The notes under the pieces were generated by a model, which searched no databases, was not told the origin of the DNA, and was given only the letters and a program-made list of their open reading frames with translations. A program made the translations under genes and the position numbers. Below, one piece after another: positions 9,219 through 19,955 of a stretch of 64,000 nt of DNA. How positions within the stretch are numbered: the first letter of the stretch is position 1; the number at the start of each line of letters is the position of its first letter. Origin of the DNA: Verrucomicrobiia bacterium (lineage in GTDB: Bacteria > Verrucomicrobiota > Verrucomicrobiia > Limisphaerales > Fontisphaeraceae); contig JAOAIT010000059.1 in NCBI GenBank assembly GCA_026414565.1, positions 1 through 64,000 of the forward strand. The letters are read 5' to 3'.

Positions 9219-10568
9219 ATGGCTAATCTCTCCCGCCGCGCTTTTGCTAAATCAATGGCTGCCGCCGGCGCCGTCGCCGCTGCCGGCTCCGTCCAGGTAT
9301 GGGGAGCCAATGAAAAAATCCGCCTGGGCTTCATCGGCCTCGGCAACCGCGGCGACCAGGTATTGGAGGCCTTCCTAATCCAGCCAGATGCCCAGGTCGT
9401 GGCCCTGTGCGATCTTCACCAGCCCTACCTGGATTTTGCGGCCCAAAAAACCGGCGGCCACCCCCGCCTCTTCACCGATTACCGCAAACTGCTGGAAATG
9501 AAGGAGGTGGATGCCGTCGTCATCAGCACCCCCGACCACTGGCACGCCCTCCAAACCATCCACGCCTGCCAGGCCGGCAAGGATGTCTATGTGGAAAAGC
9601 CCCTCTCGCTCTGCGTCGCCGAAGGACGCCGCATGGTGGAGGCCGTGCGCCAACATAACCGCGTCTGCCAGGTGGGCATTCACCGCCGCTCCGTGCCCTT
9701 CTGCCGCGAGGCCGCAGAACTGATCCGCAGTGGGGTCCTGGGTAAAATTGTGGCCTGCCGGGCTTTTCACATTCAAAATGAATGGCCCAAAGGCATTGAC
9801 CATCCCCCCGACTCCACCCCGCCCCCAGCTTTCGATTGGGATGCCTGGCAGGGGCCCGCGCCCGCCCGACCCTACAACAAAAACCGGACTTTCTACCGCT
9901 TCCGCTGGTTCTTCGACTACTCCGGCGGGCAGCTCACCAACTTTGGCGTGCATTATATGGATTTCTTCCACATGGCGCTGGGCGTGGACACGCCCCTCGC
10001 CGTGGCCGCCATGGGCGGCAAATACGCCCTCGAAGACAACCGGGAAATCCCGGATACCCTGGAAGTGATGTGGGAGTACCCGGGCGGTATCCTCATCACT
10101 TTCACCCAAATCAACGCCAATGCGGCCCCCGCTTGCGCCCGCCCCAACGCCGAGCTGGAAATCCGCGGCACCCGGGGCACGTTTTATTTATACAGCCGTG
10201 GCTATGAAATCGTCCCCGAGCTGATCACCCCCAACCCCTTCCCCGCTCGCAGCCCCCTCACCCGCCGCGAAGATGCCGGCTGGCGCACCGGCGAAAAACC
10301 CCACATCGAGGCGGTCAATGTCAAAGCGCAGATGAACAGCGCCGACACCACCTTTCATGCGCGCAATTTCCTCGATTGCATCAAAACCCGCCAGCGGCCC
10401 CACTGTGACATTGCAACCGGCCATCGCAGCACCACCGCCACGTTGATCGGCAACATCGCCTGGAAAACCCGCTCCCTCTTGGATTGGGACGCGCAGAAAG
10501 AACTCTTCCCCCGCCATCCGGAGGCCAATCGCTTGCTGGATTATCCCTACCGCACCCAGGCGGGTTGA
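9219..10568 (+). CDS. Tat-exported Gfo/Idh/MocA family oxidoreductase
   Basis: About 449 residues. 'MANLSRRAFAKSMAAAGAVA' is a twin-arginine signal. The NAD-binding Rossmann motif 'RLGFIGLGNRGDQV' follows, then 'ISTPDHWHAL' and the family signature 'DVYVEKPLSLC' with the conserved Glu-Lys-Pro. The C-terminal substrate domain holds 'FFDYSGGQLTNFGVHYMDFFHMALG'. Members oxidise or reduce sugars and inositols. The gene overlaps the stop of the upstream transporter, so co-expression is likely; a catabolic link between the two is inference. Confidence 0.92.
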   Translation: MANLSRRAFAKSMAAAGAVAAAGSVQVWGANEKIRLGFIGLGNRGDQVLEAFLIQPDAQVVALCDLHQPYLDFAAQKTGGHPRLFTDYRKLLEMKEVDAVVISTPDHWHALQTIHACQAGKDVYVEKPLSLCVAEGRRMVEAVRQHNRVCQVGIHRRSVPFCREAAELIRSGVLGKIVACRAFHIQNEWPKGIDHPPDSTPPPAFDWDAWQGPAPARPYNKNRTFYRFRWFFDYSGGQLTNFGVHYMDFFHMALGVDTPLAVAAMGGKYALEDNREIPDTLEVMWEYPGGILITFTQINANAAPACARPNAELEIRGTRGTFYLYSRGYEIVPELITPNPFPARSPLTRREDAGWRTGEKPHIEAVNVKAQMNSADTTFHARNFLDCIKTRQRPHCDIATGHRSTTATLIGNIAWKTRSLLDWDAQKELFPRHPEANRLLDYPYRTQAG

Positions 10569-10620
10569 TACCCTCCATCGGCGCGGGCACGGCCATCACA
10601 ACCCAGCCCGGCCCACCGGC

Positions 10621-12636
<2,016 letters not shown>

Positions 12637-12663
12637 AAATTTTCTTCAAGTGATTTTTTGCTT

Positions 12664-12691
12664 ATCTTATAATAGGAACTTGCCATGTCAA
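12664..12691 (-). promoter_or_regulatory. Sigma70-type promoter of acsA
   Basis: On the minus strand there is a perfect TTGACA (12686-12691), a 16-base spacer and TAAGAT (12664-12669). The transcript would start about 20 bases before the acsA ATG at 12636. One of the best promoter matches seen by eye in this window. Confidence 0.55.
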
Positions 12692-12819
12692 ATGGCGCTG
12701 CGCCTCCCCTCCCTTGCCCACACCGGCCCTCACCTCTCCCGCCCCGCCTTCACGCATGCCGCAGCGGCCCGGAGCCGCGCCTTGATGCCGCCTCTAAATT
12801 CTGTTATCACCCTTCCGCA

Positions 12820-14022
12820 ATGAAACCGCACCCTCCAGGCCTCCCCGGCCTTTCACGCAGGCTGTTCCTGCAGCGTACCCTGGCGGCATCCTGCCTGTTG
12901 GGCTTGGGCCAGATCGCCAGATCAGCCCCAGCTCCCCCCACCGCCCGCATCCTGGAAACCAGGGTCATCAGCATGCAGCCCGAGGTTTATCACGGCTGGC
13001 CCACCCTCACCCGCCGCCGGCGGGGAGATCTGTGGCTGGTGTACTCCGGCGGACGCGAGGCGCATGTGTGCCCCTTTGGACGGGTGGAGCTAATGGTTTC
13101 CAAGGATGATGGGCAAACTTGGGGATGGCCGCAGGTGTTGTTGGACACGCCGATTGACGACCGTGATGCCGGCGTGCTGGAAACCCCCAAAGGCGCCATG
13201 CTGGTCACCACCTTTACCTCCCTGGCCTACGATACTGAGGCGTTTCGCCAGGCCCTGAACAGCCCCCCGGGCGCTCTGGGCGCCTGGCCTCCCGAACGCC
13301 TCCAACGCTGGCGGGCAGCCCATGAGCGGGTTACCGCGGGACAGCGCATGACCCTGTTGGGCCATTGGATGATCCGCACCGGAGACGGCGGCGTTACCTG
13401 GAGCGCCGTCTATCCCTCCTTGGTGAACAGCCCCCACGGCCCCTTTGTCCTGTCCAATGGCCATTTGTTGTACGCCGGCAAAAAGCTGTGGACGGACAAA
13501 CAACGCGTGGGCGTGTGCCGTTCCACCGATGACGGGCTGAGCTGGGAATGGCTGGCCGAAATTCCGGCCCGGCCGGGCGATGATTACCGGCAGTATCACG
13601 AACTGCACGGCGTGGAAGCCGCCCCGGGCCGCATCATCGTTCACATCCGCAATCATAACCCCCAAAACCAGATGGAAATCTTGCAAACAGAATCCGCCGA
13701 CGGCGGAACCACCTGGTCCGTGCCCCACCCCATCGGGGTCTGGGGCCTCCCCTCCCATCTGTTGCGCCTGCGGGACGGCCGCTTGCTGATGACCTACGGA
13801 TACCGCCGCGCACCCTTTGGCAACCAGGCGCGACTCAGCGAAGATGCAGGCAAAACCTGGTCCGCACCCCTGACCATTTCGGCGGATGGCCACCATGCCG
13901 ATTTGGGCTACCCCAGCACCGTGGAACTGCCCAACGGCACCCTCCTGACAGTTTGGTACGAACTCATGGCCGGCTCGTCCCGGGCCGTGTTGCGACAGGC
14001 ACGCTGGCAGCTTCCCGCCTAA
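12820..14022 (+). CDS. Exported sialidase/BNR-type six-bladed propeller protein
   Basis: About 400 residues. The chosen ATG 12820 gives a Tat-like signal ('GLSRRLFLQRTLAASCLLG'); the frame is open upstream to 12685 but codes for no signal. Asp-box (BNR) repeats of the form S-x-D-x-G-x-T-W occur at least four times: 'SKDDGQTWGW', 'TGDGGVTWSA', 'STDDGLSWEW' and 'SEDAGKTWSA'. This is the exo-alpha-sialidase superfamily fold. Whether it cleaves sialic acid is unclear because I could not identify the full Arg triad; other glycan targets are possible. It acts outside the cytoplasm. Confidence 0.85.
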   Translation: MKPHPPGLPGLSRRLFLQRTLAASCLLGLGQIARSAPAPPTARILETRVISMQPEVYHGWPTLTRRRRGDLWLVYSGGREAHVCPFGRVELMVSKDDGQTWGWPQVLLDTPIDDRDAGVLETPKGAMLVTTFTSLAYDTEAFRQALNSPPGALGAWPPERLQRWRAAHERVTAGQRMTLLGHWMIRTGDGGVTWSAVYPSLVNSPHGPFVLSNGHLLYAGKKLWTDKQRVGVCRSTDDGLSWEWLAEIPARPGDDYRQYHELHGVEAAPGRIIVHIRNHNPQNQMEILQTESADGGTTWSVPHPIGVWGLPSHLLRLRDGRLLMTYGYRRAPFGNQARLSEDAGKTWSAPLTISADGHHADLGYPSTVELPNGTLLTVWYELMAGSSRAVLRQARWQLPA

Positions 14023-14057
14023 ATCAACCGCCCCAGCCTGTGTCCCTCAGTTCGGCA

Positions 14058-14087
14058 TTGCAGTATCGCCCCAATTCCGGGAATAAT
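14058..14087 (+). promoter_or_regulatory. Possible promoter of the carbamoyltransferase operon
   Basis: TTGCAG (14058-14063), 18-base spacer, AATAAT (14082-14087), about 40 bases before ATG 14129. The -35 match is weak and the -10 match good. Confidence 0.35.
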
Positions 14088-14128
14088 CCGCCCGCGCTGG
14101 CCGGCGGCCGGCTGGTGCCCAAGCAGGC

Positions 14129-15976
14129 ATGAGCAAGAAGATTTTAGGCATTTCCGCCTTCTACCATGACAGCGCTGCCGCGCTGGTGGTGAATGGTGAA
14201 ATTGTGGCGGCAGCGCAGGAGGAGCGCTTCACCCGCATCAAGCATGACTTCAATTTCCCCAAGCACGCCATTGACTACTGCCTGCAAGAGGCCAACCTGA
14301 CCCCCGAAGACCTCGATTACGTGGTCTTCTATGACAAACCGCTCCTCAAATTTGACCGCCTGCTCGAAACCTACCTCGCCTTTGCCCCCGCCGGCCTGCG
14401 CTCCTTCATGATGGCCATGCCCCTGTGGCTTAAAACCAAGCTGCATCTGCCCCGGGAAATCCGCCGCGCACTGGAAAATCGCTACCGCAAACGCATCGTC
14501 TTCACCGTCCACCATGAAAGCCATGCCGCCAGTTGCTTCTTCCCTTCCCCCTTCGAGGAGGCCGCCATCCTCACCATGGACGGCGTCGGCGAATGGGATA
14601 CCGCCAGCATCGGCATCGGACGCGGCAACCACCTTCAGCTCCTCAAAACCCTGCGTTTCCCCCACTCCCTGGGTTTGCTCTACAGCGCCTTCACCTATTT
14701 CACCGGCTTCAAGGTCAACTCGGGCGAATACAAACTCATGGGGCTGGCCCCCTACGGCGAACCCAAATACGTGGACCTCATCTTGGACAAGCTGGTGGAC
14801 TTGAAGGAAGATGGCTCGCTGGCCATGAACATGGAGTATTTCAATTATTGCCAGGGGCTTACAATGACCAACGAGGCTTTCGCCCGCCTGTTCGGCGGCC
14901 CACCACGCGCGCCCGAGTCGCCCATTCGCCAGCGCGAAATGGACCTCGCCGCCAGCATCCAAAAGGTCACCGAGGAAGCCGTGCTGCGCATGGCGCGCAC
15001 CGCCAAAAAACTGACCGGCTGCCGCTATCTCTGCCTGGCGGGCGGCGTGGCCCTGAACTGTGTGGCCAACGGCAAACTGCTGCGCGCTGGCATCTTTGAC
15101 GACCTCTTCATCACCCCCGCCGCCGGCGACGCCGGCGGCGCCCTAGGGGCCGCCTTGTTTGTCCATTATCAGCTCCTGGGCCACGAACGCCGCCCCAACG
15201 GCCGCGACAGCCTCCGCGGCTCCCTCCTCGGCCCTCGCTTCTCCAACACCGCCATCCGCCAATTCCTCGACGGCAAAGGCGTGCGTTACCATTACTTCGA
15301 AGAGGAATCCGCCCTCCTCGACAAGGTGGTGGACGCCATGCTGGAGCAGAAAGTGGTGGGATGGTTTCATGGCCGCATGGAATTCGGCCCCCGGGCCTTG
15401 GGCAGCCGCAGCATCATTGGCGACGCCCGCAATGAACACATGCAGAGCGTCATGAACTTGCGCATCAAATATCGCGAATCATTCCGGCCCTTTGCGCCCT
15501 GCGTCCTGCTCGAGGATGTGGCCCAATACTTTGAGCTGGACCGCGAGTCCCCCTACATGCTCCTCGTGGCAGATGTCAGACCGGAGCTCCGCTGCCCCCT
15601 CACCCCGGAACAGCAGCAGCTCATGAAAGACCCGGACCTCCGCAAGCGGGTCAACGTCAAACGCTCTTCCCTCCCCGCCATCACCCACGTGGACATGTCC
15701 GCCCGCATCCAGACCGTGGACGAAGAACGGCATGGGCGCTTTTACCGCCTCATGCGCGAGTTCAAACGGCGCACCGGCTGCGGCGTCATCATCAATACCA
15801 GCTTCAACATCCGCGGCGAGCCCATCGTCTGCACCCCCCAGGATGCCTACCGCTGTTTCATGGCCACCGACATGGACGTCCTCGTCCTGGAAAATTGCGT
15901 CCTCTACAAAACCGAACAACCCGCCACCGATGCCGCGGAGCGCAAAAAGTACGTGGACACGTTTAAGCTGGATTAA
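14129..15976 (+). CDS. Carbamoyltransferase (NodU/CmcH/TobZ family)
   Basis: A 615-residue enzyme that transfers carbamoyl from carbamoyl phosphate to a hydroxyl through a carbamoyl-adenylate. The N-terminal Kae1-like domain carries 'GISAFYHDSAAALVVNGEI', 'AQEERFTRIKHD', the metal-binding His pair in 'VHHESHAAS', and 'LAGGVALNCVANG'. The C-terminal YrdC-like portion has 'GRMEFGPRALGSRSIIGD' and 'CGVIINTSFNIRGEPIV'. Followed after 26 bases by an SxtJ-like gene and a DUF5989 gene, the same neighbourhood as sxtI in saxitoxin clusters but also common in non-toxin bacteria, where a cell-surface polysaccharide acceptor is likely (inference). Confidence 0.94.
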   Translation: MSKKILGISAFYHDSAAALVVNGEIVAAAQEERFTRIKHDFNFPKHAIDYCLQEANLTPEDLDYVVFYDKPLLKFDRLLETYLAFAPAGLRSFMMAMPLWLKTKLHLPREIRRALENRYRKRIVFTVHHESHAASCFFPSPFEEAAILTMDGVGEWDTASIGIGRGNHLQLLKTLRFPHSLGLLYSAFTYFTGFKVNSGEYKLMGLAPYGEPKYVDLILDKLVDLKEDGSLAMNMEYFNYCQGLTMTNEAFARLFGGPPRAPESPIRQREMDLAASIQKVTEEAVLRMARTAKKLTGCRYLCLAGGVALNCVANGKLLRAGIFDDLFITPAAGDAGGALGAALFVHYQLLGHERRPNGRDSLRGSLLGPRFSNTAIRQFLDGKGVRYHYFEEESALLDKVVDAMLEQKVVGWFHGRMEFGPRALGSRSIIGDARNEHMQSVMNLRIKYRESFRPFAPCVLLEDVAQYFELDRESPYMLLVADVRPELRCPLTPEQQQLMKDPDLRKRVNVKRSSLPAITHVDMSARIQTVDEERHGRFYRLMREFKRRTGCGVIINTSFNIRGEPIVCTPQDAYRCFMATDMDVLVLENCVLYKTEQPATDAAERKKYVDTFKLD

Positions 15977-16002
15977 CCCGCCCCGCGCGCTAAATTAAGC
16001 CC

Positions 16003-16446
16003 ATGGTCAACCCGTTTCACGAAGTCAACTGGCAGCCGGACCTGGCCCAGCGCCGGCAATTTGCCCGGAGCTGGATGATCGGCTTCCCCTGTCTGGCCGT
16101 CGTGATCTGGTTGCTCGGCTGGATCGCCCGCGGCCGCTGGGATGCCCACCTCCCCACCGCCCTCTGGGTGGCCGGCATCGGCGCAACAGCCGGGCTGCTG
16201 TTATACCTGCTCCCCCAAATCGCACGGCCCTTTTACCTCTTGTGGTTCGGTCTGGCCTGTTGCCTCGGCTTGGTCATCAGTAACCTGATGCTCGCCGCCA
16301 TGTATTATCTCATCATCACCCCCATCGGCCTCCTCCGCCGCCTGGGCCATTCCGCTTTCCGCAAGTCTTTTGACCGGCAATGCCCCACCTACTGGCACGA
16401 CGCCGGCCCACCGCCCCCGCCGCACCGCTACTTCAAACAATTTTAA
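16003..16446 (+). CDS. SxtJ-like small membrane protein
   Basis: 147 residues with about four hydrophobic segments ('IGFPCLAVVIWLLGWIA', 'LWVAGIGATAGLLLYLL', 'LLWFGLACCLGLVISNLML', 'YYLIITPIGLL') and a Pro-rich basic tail ending 'HRYFKQF'. The sequence and its place directly after a carbamoyltransferase match the SxtJ family, a membrane partner of unknown biochemical role. Five bases separate it from the next gene, so the three genes are surely co-transcribed. Confidence 0.82.
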   Translation: MVNPFHEVNWQPDLAQRRQFARSWMIGFPCLAVVIWLLGWIARGRWDAHLPTALWVAGIGATAGLLLYLLPQIARPFYLLWFGLACCLGLVISNLMLAAMYYLIITPIGLLRRLGHSAFRKSFDRQCPTYWHDAGPPPPPHRYFKQF

Positions 16447-16451
16447 CCGCC

Positions 16452-16652
16452 ATGAACCAGGAGAAGCGCAACGAATTCGAAGCGGCCGGCGAGGAAAAAG
16501 AACTCAGCCTTCTGGGGGAATTCCTCCTGATGCTGCGCGAAAACAAAAAATACTGGATGATCCCCCTGCTGATTCTCCTGCTCGGCTTCGGCCTGTTATT
16601 GGTCCTCGGCTCCAGTCCGGCCATTGCCCCATTTATTTATACCCTATTCTAG
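16452..16652 (+). CDS. DUF5989 (SxtK-like) single-pass membrane protein
   Basis: 66 residues from ATG 16452. A charged N-terminus ('MNQEKRNEFEAAGEEKELS') leads into 'LLGEFLLMLRENKKYWMIPL' and one strongly hydrophobic segment. The 'FLxxRENKKYWMIP' pattern is characteristic of DUF5989, usually found beside carbamoyltransferase and SxtJ genes. Function unknown; a scaffold that holds the carbamoyltransferase at the membrane is a guess. Confidence 0.82.
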   Translation: MNQEKRNEFEAAGEEKELSLLGEFLLMLRENKKYWMIPLLILLLGFGLLLVLGSSPAIAPFIYTLF

Positions 16653-16703
16653 GCCGTCCAGCCTGGGGCTGAGCGGGGCCATCACCACGGCACATCCCTC
16701 CCC

Positions 16704-17597
16704 ATGCATGCCTGCCTGATCTTCAACCCGCGCGCCCGGGGAGGACGTTCCCCCCGTTTTCAAGAGCGTTTGCGGCGGCTGGCCGGCGGCATCCGTCTCA
16801 TGCCCACCACCAAACCAGGCGGCGCCCGCGAGCTCGCCCGGGAGGCCGCCGCCGCCGGTTTCGACACCCTGATTGCCTCCGGCGGCGATGGCACCCTCAA
16901 TGAAATCGTCAACGGCCTGGCCGAACTCCCGGGCGCCCTGGAGCAGGTCCGCCTCGCCATCCTGCCCGCCGGCACGGCCAATGTCTTTGCCCGGGAGCTG
17001 GCCCTGCCTTTCCACCTGGAACAGGCCTGGGAAATCCTCCTGCAAGCCCGCGAAATCCAGGTGGATGTCGGCGTGGCCGAGTTTCAACACCCCGACGGGC
17101 ATCAACAGCGGCTGTTCCTGCAACTGGCAGGCGCCGGCCTGGATGCACGGGCCGTGGAGCTGCTAAATCAACGCTTGAAAAAACTCCTCGGCCCCCTCGC
17201 CTACGTCTGGGCCGGCCTGCGGGCGATGCGCGAGCCGCGCCCGCGCCTGCGCGTTCAAGCCGGCCCTCAATCGTTGGAAGTGGAGCTGGCCCTCCTCGGC
17301 AATGGCCGGCGCTACGGCGGGCCTTTCCCTCTTTTCCCCTGCGCCAGTTTGAAGGACGGACGCCTGGACGCCACCCTCTTCCCCCGCGCAGACTGGCGCA
17401 CCCTCGCCCAAGTCGCCAAAGATATGTGGCTGGAAAATTGGAACGGACTGGGCGGCGCGTTCCACTGGCAGGCACAAGAGTTCCGCCTCACCCCCTGTAA
17501 CGGGGCGCGCATCCCCTTCGAGCTGGACGGGGAATGGGCCGGTATCCTGCCGGCCGTCTTTCACCTTTTCCCGCAAAAACTCCGCGTGCTCTGTTGA
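16704..17597 (+). CDS. Diacylglycerol kinase family lipid kinase (YegS/LCB5 type)
   Basis: 297 residues. The nucleotide site 'IASGGDGTLNEIVNGLAELPG' and 'LAILPAGTANVFARELALP' are typical of the DAG-kinase catalytic domain, and 'IFNPRARGG' opens the fold. The C-terminal beta-sandwich has 'ALLGNGRRYGGPFPLFPCAS'. It phosphorylates a membrane lipid such as diacylglycerol or undecaprenol; the exact substrate cannot be read. Fifty bases after the DUF5989 gene, so it may belong to the same transcript. Confidence 0.92.
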   Translation: MHACLIFNPRARGGRSPRFQERLRRLAGGIRLMPTTKPGGARELAREAAAAGFDTLIASGGDGTLNEIVNGLAELPGALEQVRLAILPAGTANVFARELALPFHLEQAWEILLQAREIQVDVGVAEFQHPDGHQQRLFLQLAGAGLDARAVELLNQRLKKLLGPLAYVWAGLRAMREPRPRLRVQAGPQSLEVELALLGNGRRYGGPFPLFPCASLKDGRLDATLFPRADWRTLAQVAKDMWLENWNGLGGAFHWQAQEFRLTPCNGARIPFELDGEWAGILPAVFHLFPQKLRVLC

Positions 17598-17693
17598 CCG
17601 CCAACAATCTGGATTGCACCAGCCCCCGAAATGTGTTTTGCTGGGCGCGTAGCCATGGCTGCAGGAGTTTCTTTCATCAGGGCAAGCCACTTG

Positions 17694-19943
17694 ATGCTCA
17701 GGCTCGTCAAGGGACACCTCCAGTGTTTGATGGGCGGCCTGCTATTCGCTCTGCTAATTCCCTCCCTCCTCGCTGCCTCCCCCAGACTCAAACAATTCGA
17801 TGTGTTTGTGGGCTACGATAATGTGGCTGTGACCGGCGCCTGGGTCCCCCTGACCTTCGAGATGCTCAACGAAGGCCCCACCCTCAAAGGCATGCTCGAA
17901 ATCCACCCTGCCCAAAAACAGGGCGGCACCATCCGCCGCGTGCCGCTGGAACTGCCCACCGGCACCCGCAAACGGCTCTGTGTGCCCGTTTTCGTGGACA
18001 CCTACTACAACCAGACCTGGGATGTCTTCCTGCGGGATGAAGATGGCCGCACCCTGGAACAGTGCCCGGATGTCCGCCCCAAACTTCTGGTCTCAGATGA
18101 AACGGTGGTCCTGGGTACATTGCCCAAAAGCGTCGGGGGCATGCCGCTTTTACCGGAGGTCAACCGGAATTTCTCCCGCTTCCAGCCCCTCACCGCCCGC
18201 CTGACGCCCGAGCTTTTTCCGGACCACCCCCTCGCCCTCGAAGGGCTAACCGCCCTCTACCTCAACGCCGAAAAAGCCCTGGAGCTGCGCGAAGCCCAGG
18301 TCCGCTCGCTCCTGGCCTGGGTGCAACAAGGCGGCCATTTGTTGATCGGCCTGCATTCCCCTGCCGAAGCCAAAGCCGTGCCCTGGCTGGCACGCCTCTT
18401 GCCGGTCCAGCCGGAAGGCATGGAAAAAACCGTCTTCCTCCCCGCTTTGCTGGACTGGACGCGCACCTCCCACCAACGGATCTATTCTCCCGCCGGTCAC
18501 CTCCTCGCCGTGCAGCCGGGCTTCGAGCAGGTGGCCCGCCGCGAAGACTCCCCCACGCCGCCGCCCGGCGCACTCGTCACCGGCGAGGTGGTGGAGGGAC
18601 GCGTCCTTGCCGCCCACGAAGGACGCCCCCTCATCGTGTCCACCCAACGCGGCCGCGGCCTGGTCACCGTCTTGCTCTTCGCACCCGAACTGGAGCCTTT
18701 CCGCTCCTGGGAGCATCGCCGCTATTTCTTTGCCAAGCTCCTGGAACTGCCGCCCCATTTCTTTGATACAAAGCCACCCCCCTCCCAAGCTTCGCATTAT
18801 TTCTACCGCGGCTTCATTGATGGCCTGATGGGTTTGATCACCGACAGCCGCCAGATTCGCCAGTTGCCCCTGGGCTGGATAATGGTGCTGCTGCTCGGCT
18901 ATCTCACCGTCATTGGCCCGGTGGATTATTTCCTGCTCCGCAAACTCAAGCGCCCCATGCTGACCTGGATCACCTTCCCCGCCTACGTGGTGATGTTTTC
19001 CGCTTTGATTTACTGGGTGGGCTACAAACTGCGTGCCGGCCAGCGGGAGTGGAATGAAATGCACGTTGCCGATATCCATCCCCGGGATCAGGGCGGAGCC
19101 TTGATTCGCGGCTGGAACTTCATCGGCACCTATGCCCCCGCCAATCTCTCCTATCCCCTCGCCTCCACAGCCCCCGCGGCCTCCCTGCGCCATGAATACC
19201 GGCTCTACGGTGGCCCCAGCCTTTGGTCCCAAAAGCGGTCTGACGTGGTTCATCAGGGCGATTCCTTCAAGGGATCCGTGGACGTACCCGTCTGGACCAG
19301 CCAGATGTATGTGGAAGAATACTATCAGCCCCTCCGCCAGGCCCCCATCACCGCCACCCTTGTTTCCGACCACGGCCCGCTGAAAGTCCAGGTTCGCAAC
19401 CACCTCGACCGCCCCCTCGCCCTGGTCACGATCTTGAGCGAGGCCGGCGTGGCCAGCCTGCCAGACCTCAACCCGGGACAGACCGCGGTGATCCCTCTGA
19501 CCAATCAAACCAGCTTCCTGCATTTCCTGACCAACACCCTCGCCCCCCTCTGGAGCGCGGCCTCCCTTGACCGCTCCGCTGACCTGAATCCCGACACCCA
19601 ACCCATGCAACCCGAGGATTGGCTGAAGTGGACCATGGCCGCCTCCCTGGTGCGCACCCTCGAACGACGTACCGACCAGAGCGCAGTCCTCTCCACTCCC
19701 ATGTTTGATCTGGGCCTTTGTCTTAAACGCGGCAACGTGGTGTTATTCGCGGCGGTGGCCGACCACCTCCCCAAAGCGCCACTCCCCACCCAGATGCAAG
19801 AATTTCAAAAGGGTTTTCGACATACCGTCTATCGCCTCGTCCTTCCACCGCCCGCCAACCCCTTGTCCCCCCCCGGAAATCCCCCGGCCACCTCACGCCC
19901 CGTGTCGCAGGCCGGACCGGCAGGGGGAAAGCCAGTCCCTTGA
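17694..19943 (+). CDS. Large membrane-anchored protein of unknown function beside an ABC ATPase
   Basis: About 749 residues if ATG 17694 is right (17631 and 17655 are alternatives). A signal sequence ('LMGGLLFALLIPSLLAA') is followed by an exported beta-rich domain, then a glutamine-amidotransferase-like/VWA-like stretch ('LRSLLAWVQQGGHLLIGL'-like region near residue 220). Two transmembrane helices follow near residues 400-450 ('LGWIMVLLLGYLTVIGPVDY', 'TFPAYVVMFSALIYWVG'), then a second exported domain. The 'GPVDYFLL' turn is common in verrucomicrobial membrane proteins linked to ABC-2 transporters. Thirteen bases separate it from the ABC ATPase, suggesting a joint role. Confidence 0.75.
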   Translation: MLRLVKGHLQCLMGGLLFALLIPSLLAASPRLKQFDVFVGYDNVAVTGAWVPLTFEMLNEGPTLKGMLEIHPAQKQGGTIRRVPLELPTGTRKRLCVPVFVDTYYNQTWDVFLRDEDGRTLEQCPDVRPKLLVSDETVVLGTLPKSVGGMPLLPEVNRNFSRFQPLTARLTPELFPDHPLALEGLTALYLNAEKALELREAQVRSLLAWVQQGGHLLIGLHSPAEAKAVPWLARLLPVQPEGMEKTVFLPALLDWTRTSHQRIYSPAGHLLAVQPGFEQVARREDSPTPPPGALVTGEVVEGRVLAAHEGRPLIVSTQRGRGLVTVLLFAPELEPFRSWEHRRYFFAKLLELPPHFFDTKPPPSQASHYFYRGFIDGLMGLITDSRQIRQLPLGWIMVLLLGYLTVIGPVDYFLLRKLKRPMLTWITFPAYVVMFSALIYWVGYKLRAGQREWNEMHVADIHPRDQGGALIRGWNFIGTYAPANLSYPLASTAPAASLRHEYRLYGGPSLWSQKRSDVVHQGDSFKGSVDVPVWTSQMYVEEYYQPLRQAPITATLVSDHGPLKVQVRNHLDRPLALVTILSEAGVASLPDLNPGQTAVIPLTNQTSFLHFLTNTLAPLWSAASLDRSADLNPDTQPMQPEDWLKWTMAASLVRTLERRTDQSAVLSTPMFDLGLCLKRGNVVLFAAVADHLPKAPLPTQMQEFQKGFRHTVYRLVLPPPANPLSPPGNPPATSRPVSQAGPAGGKPVP

Positions 19944-19955
19944 CACCTCGTTTTT

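Noticed and set aside
18246-19610. 454-codon open frame on the minus strand
   Set aside because: Antisense to the large membrane protein, which has a signal peptide and helices; the antisense product has no family features.
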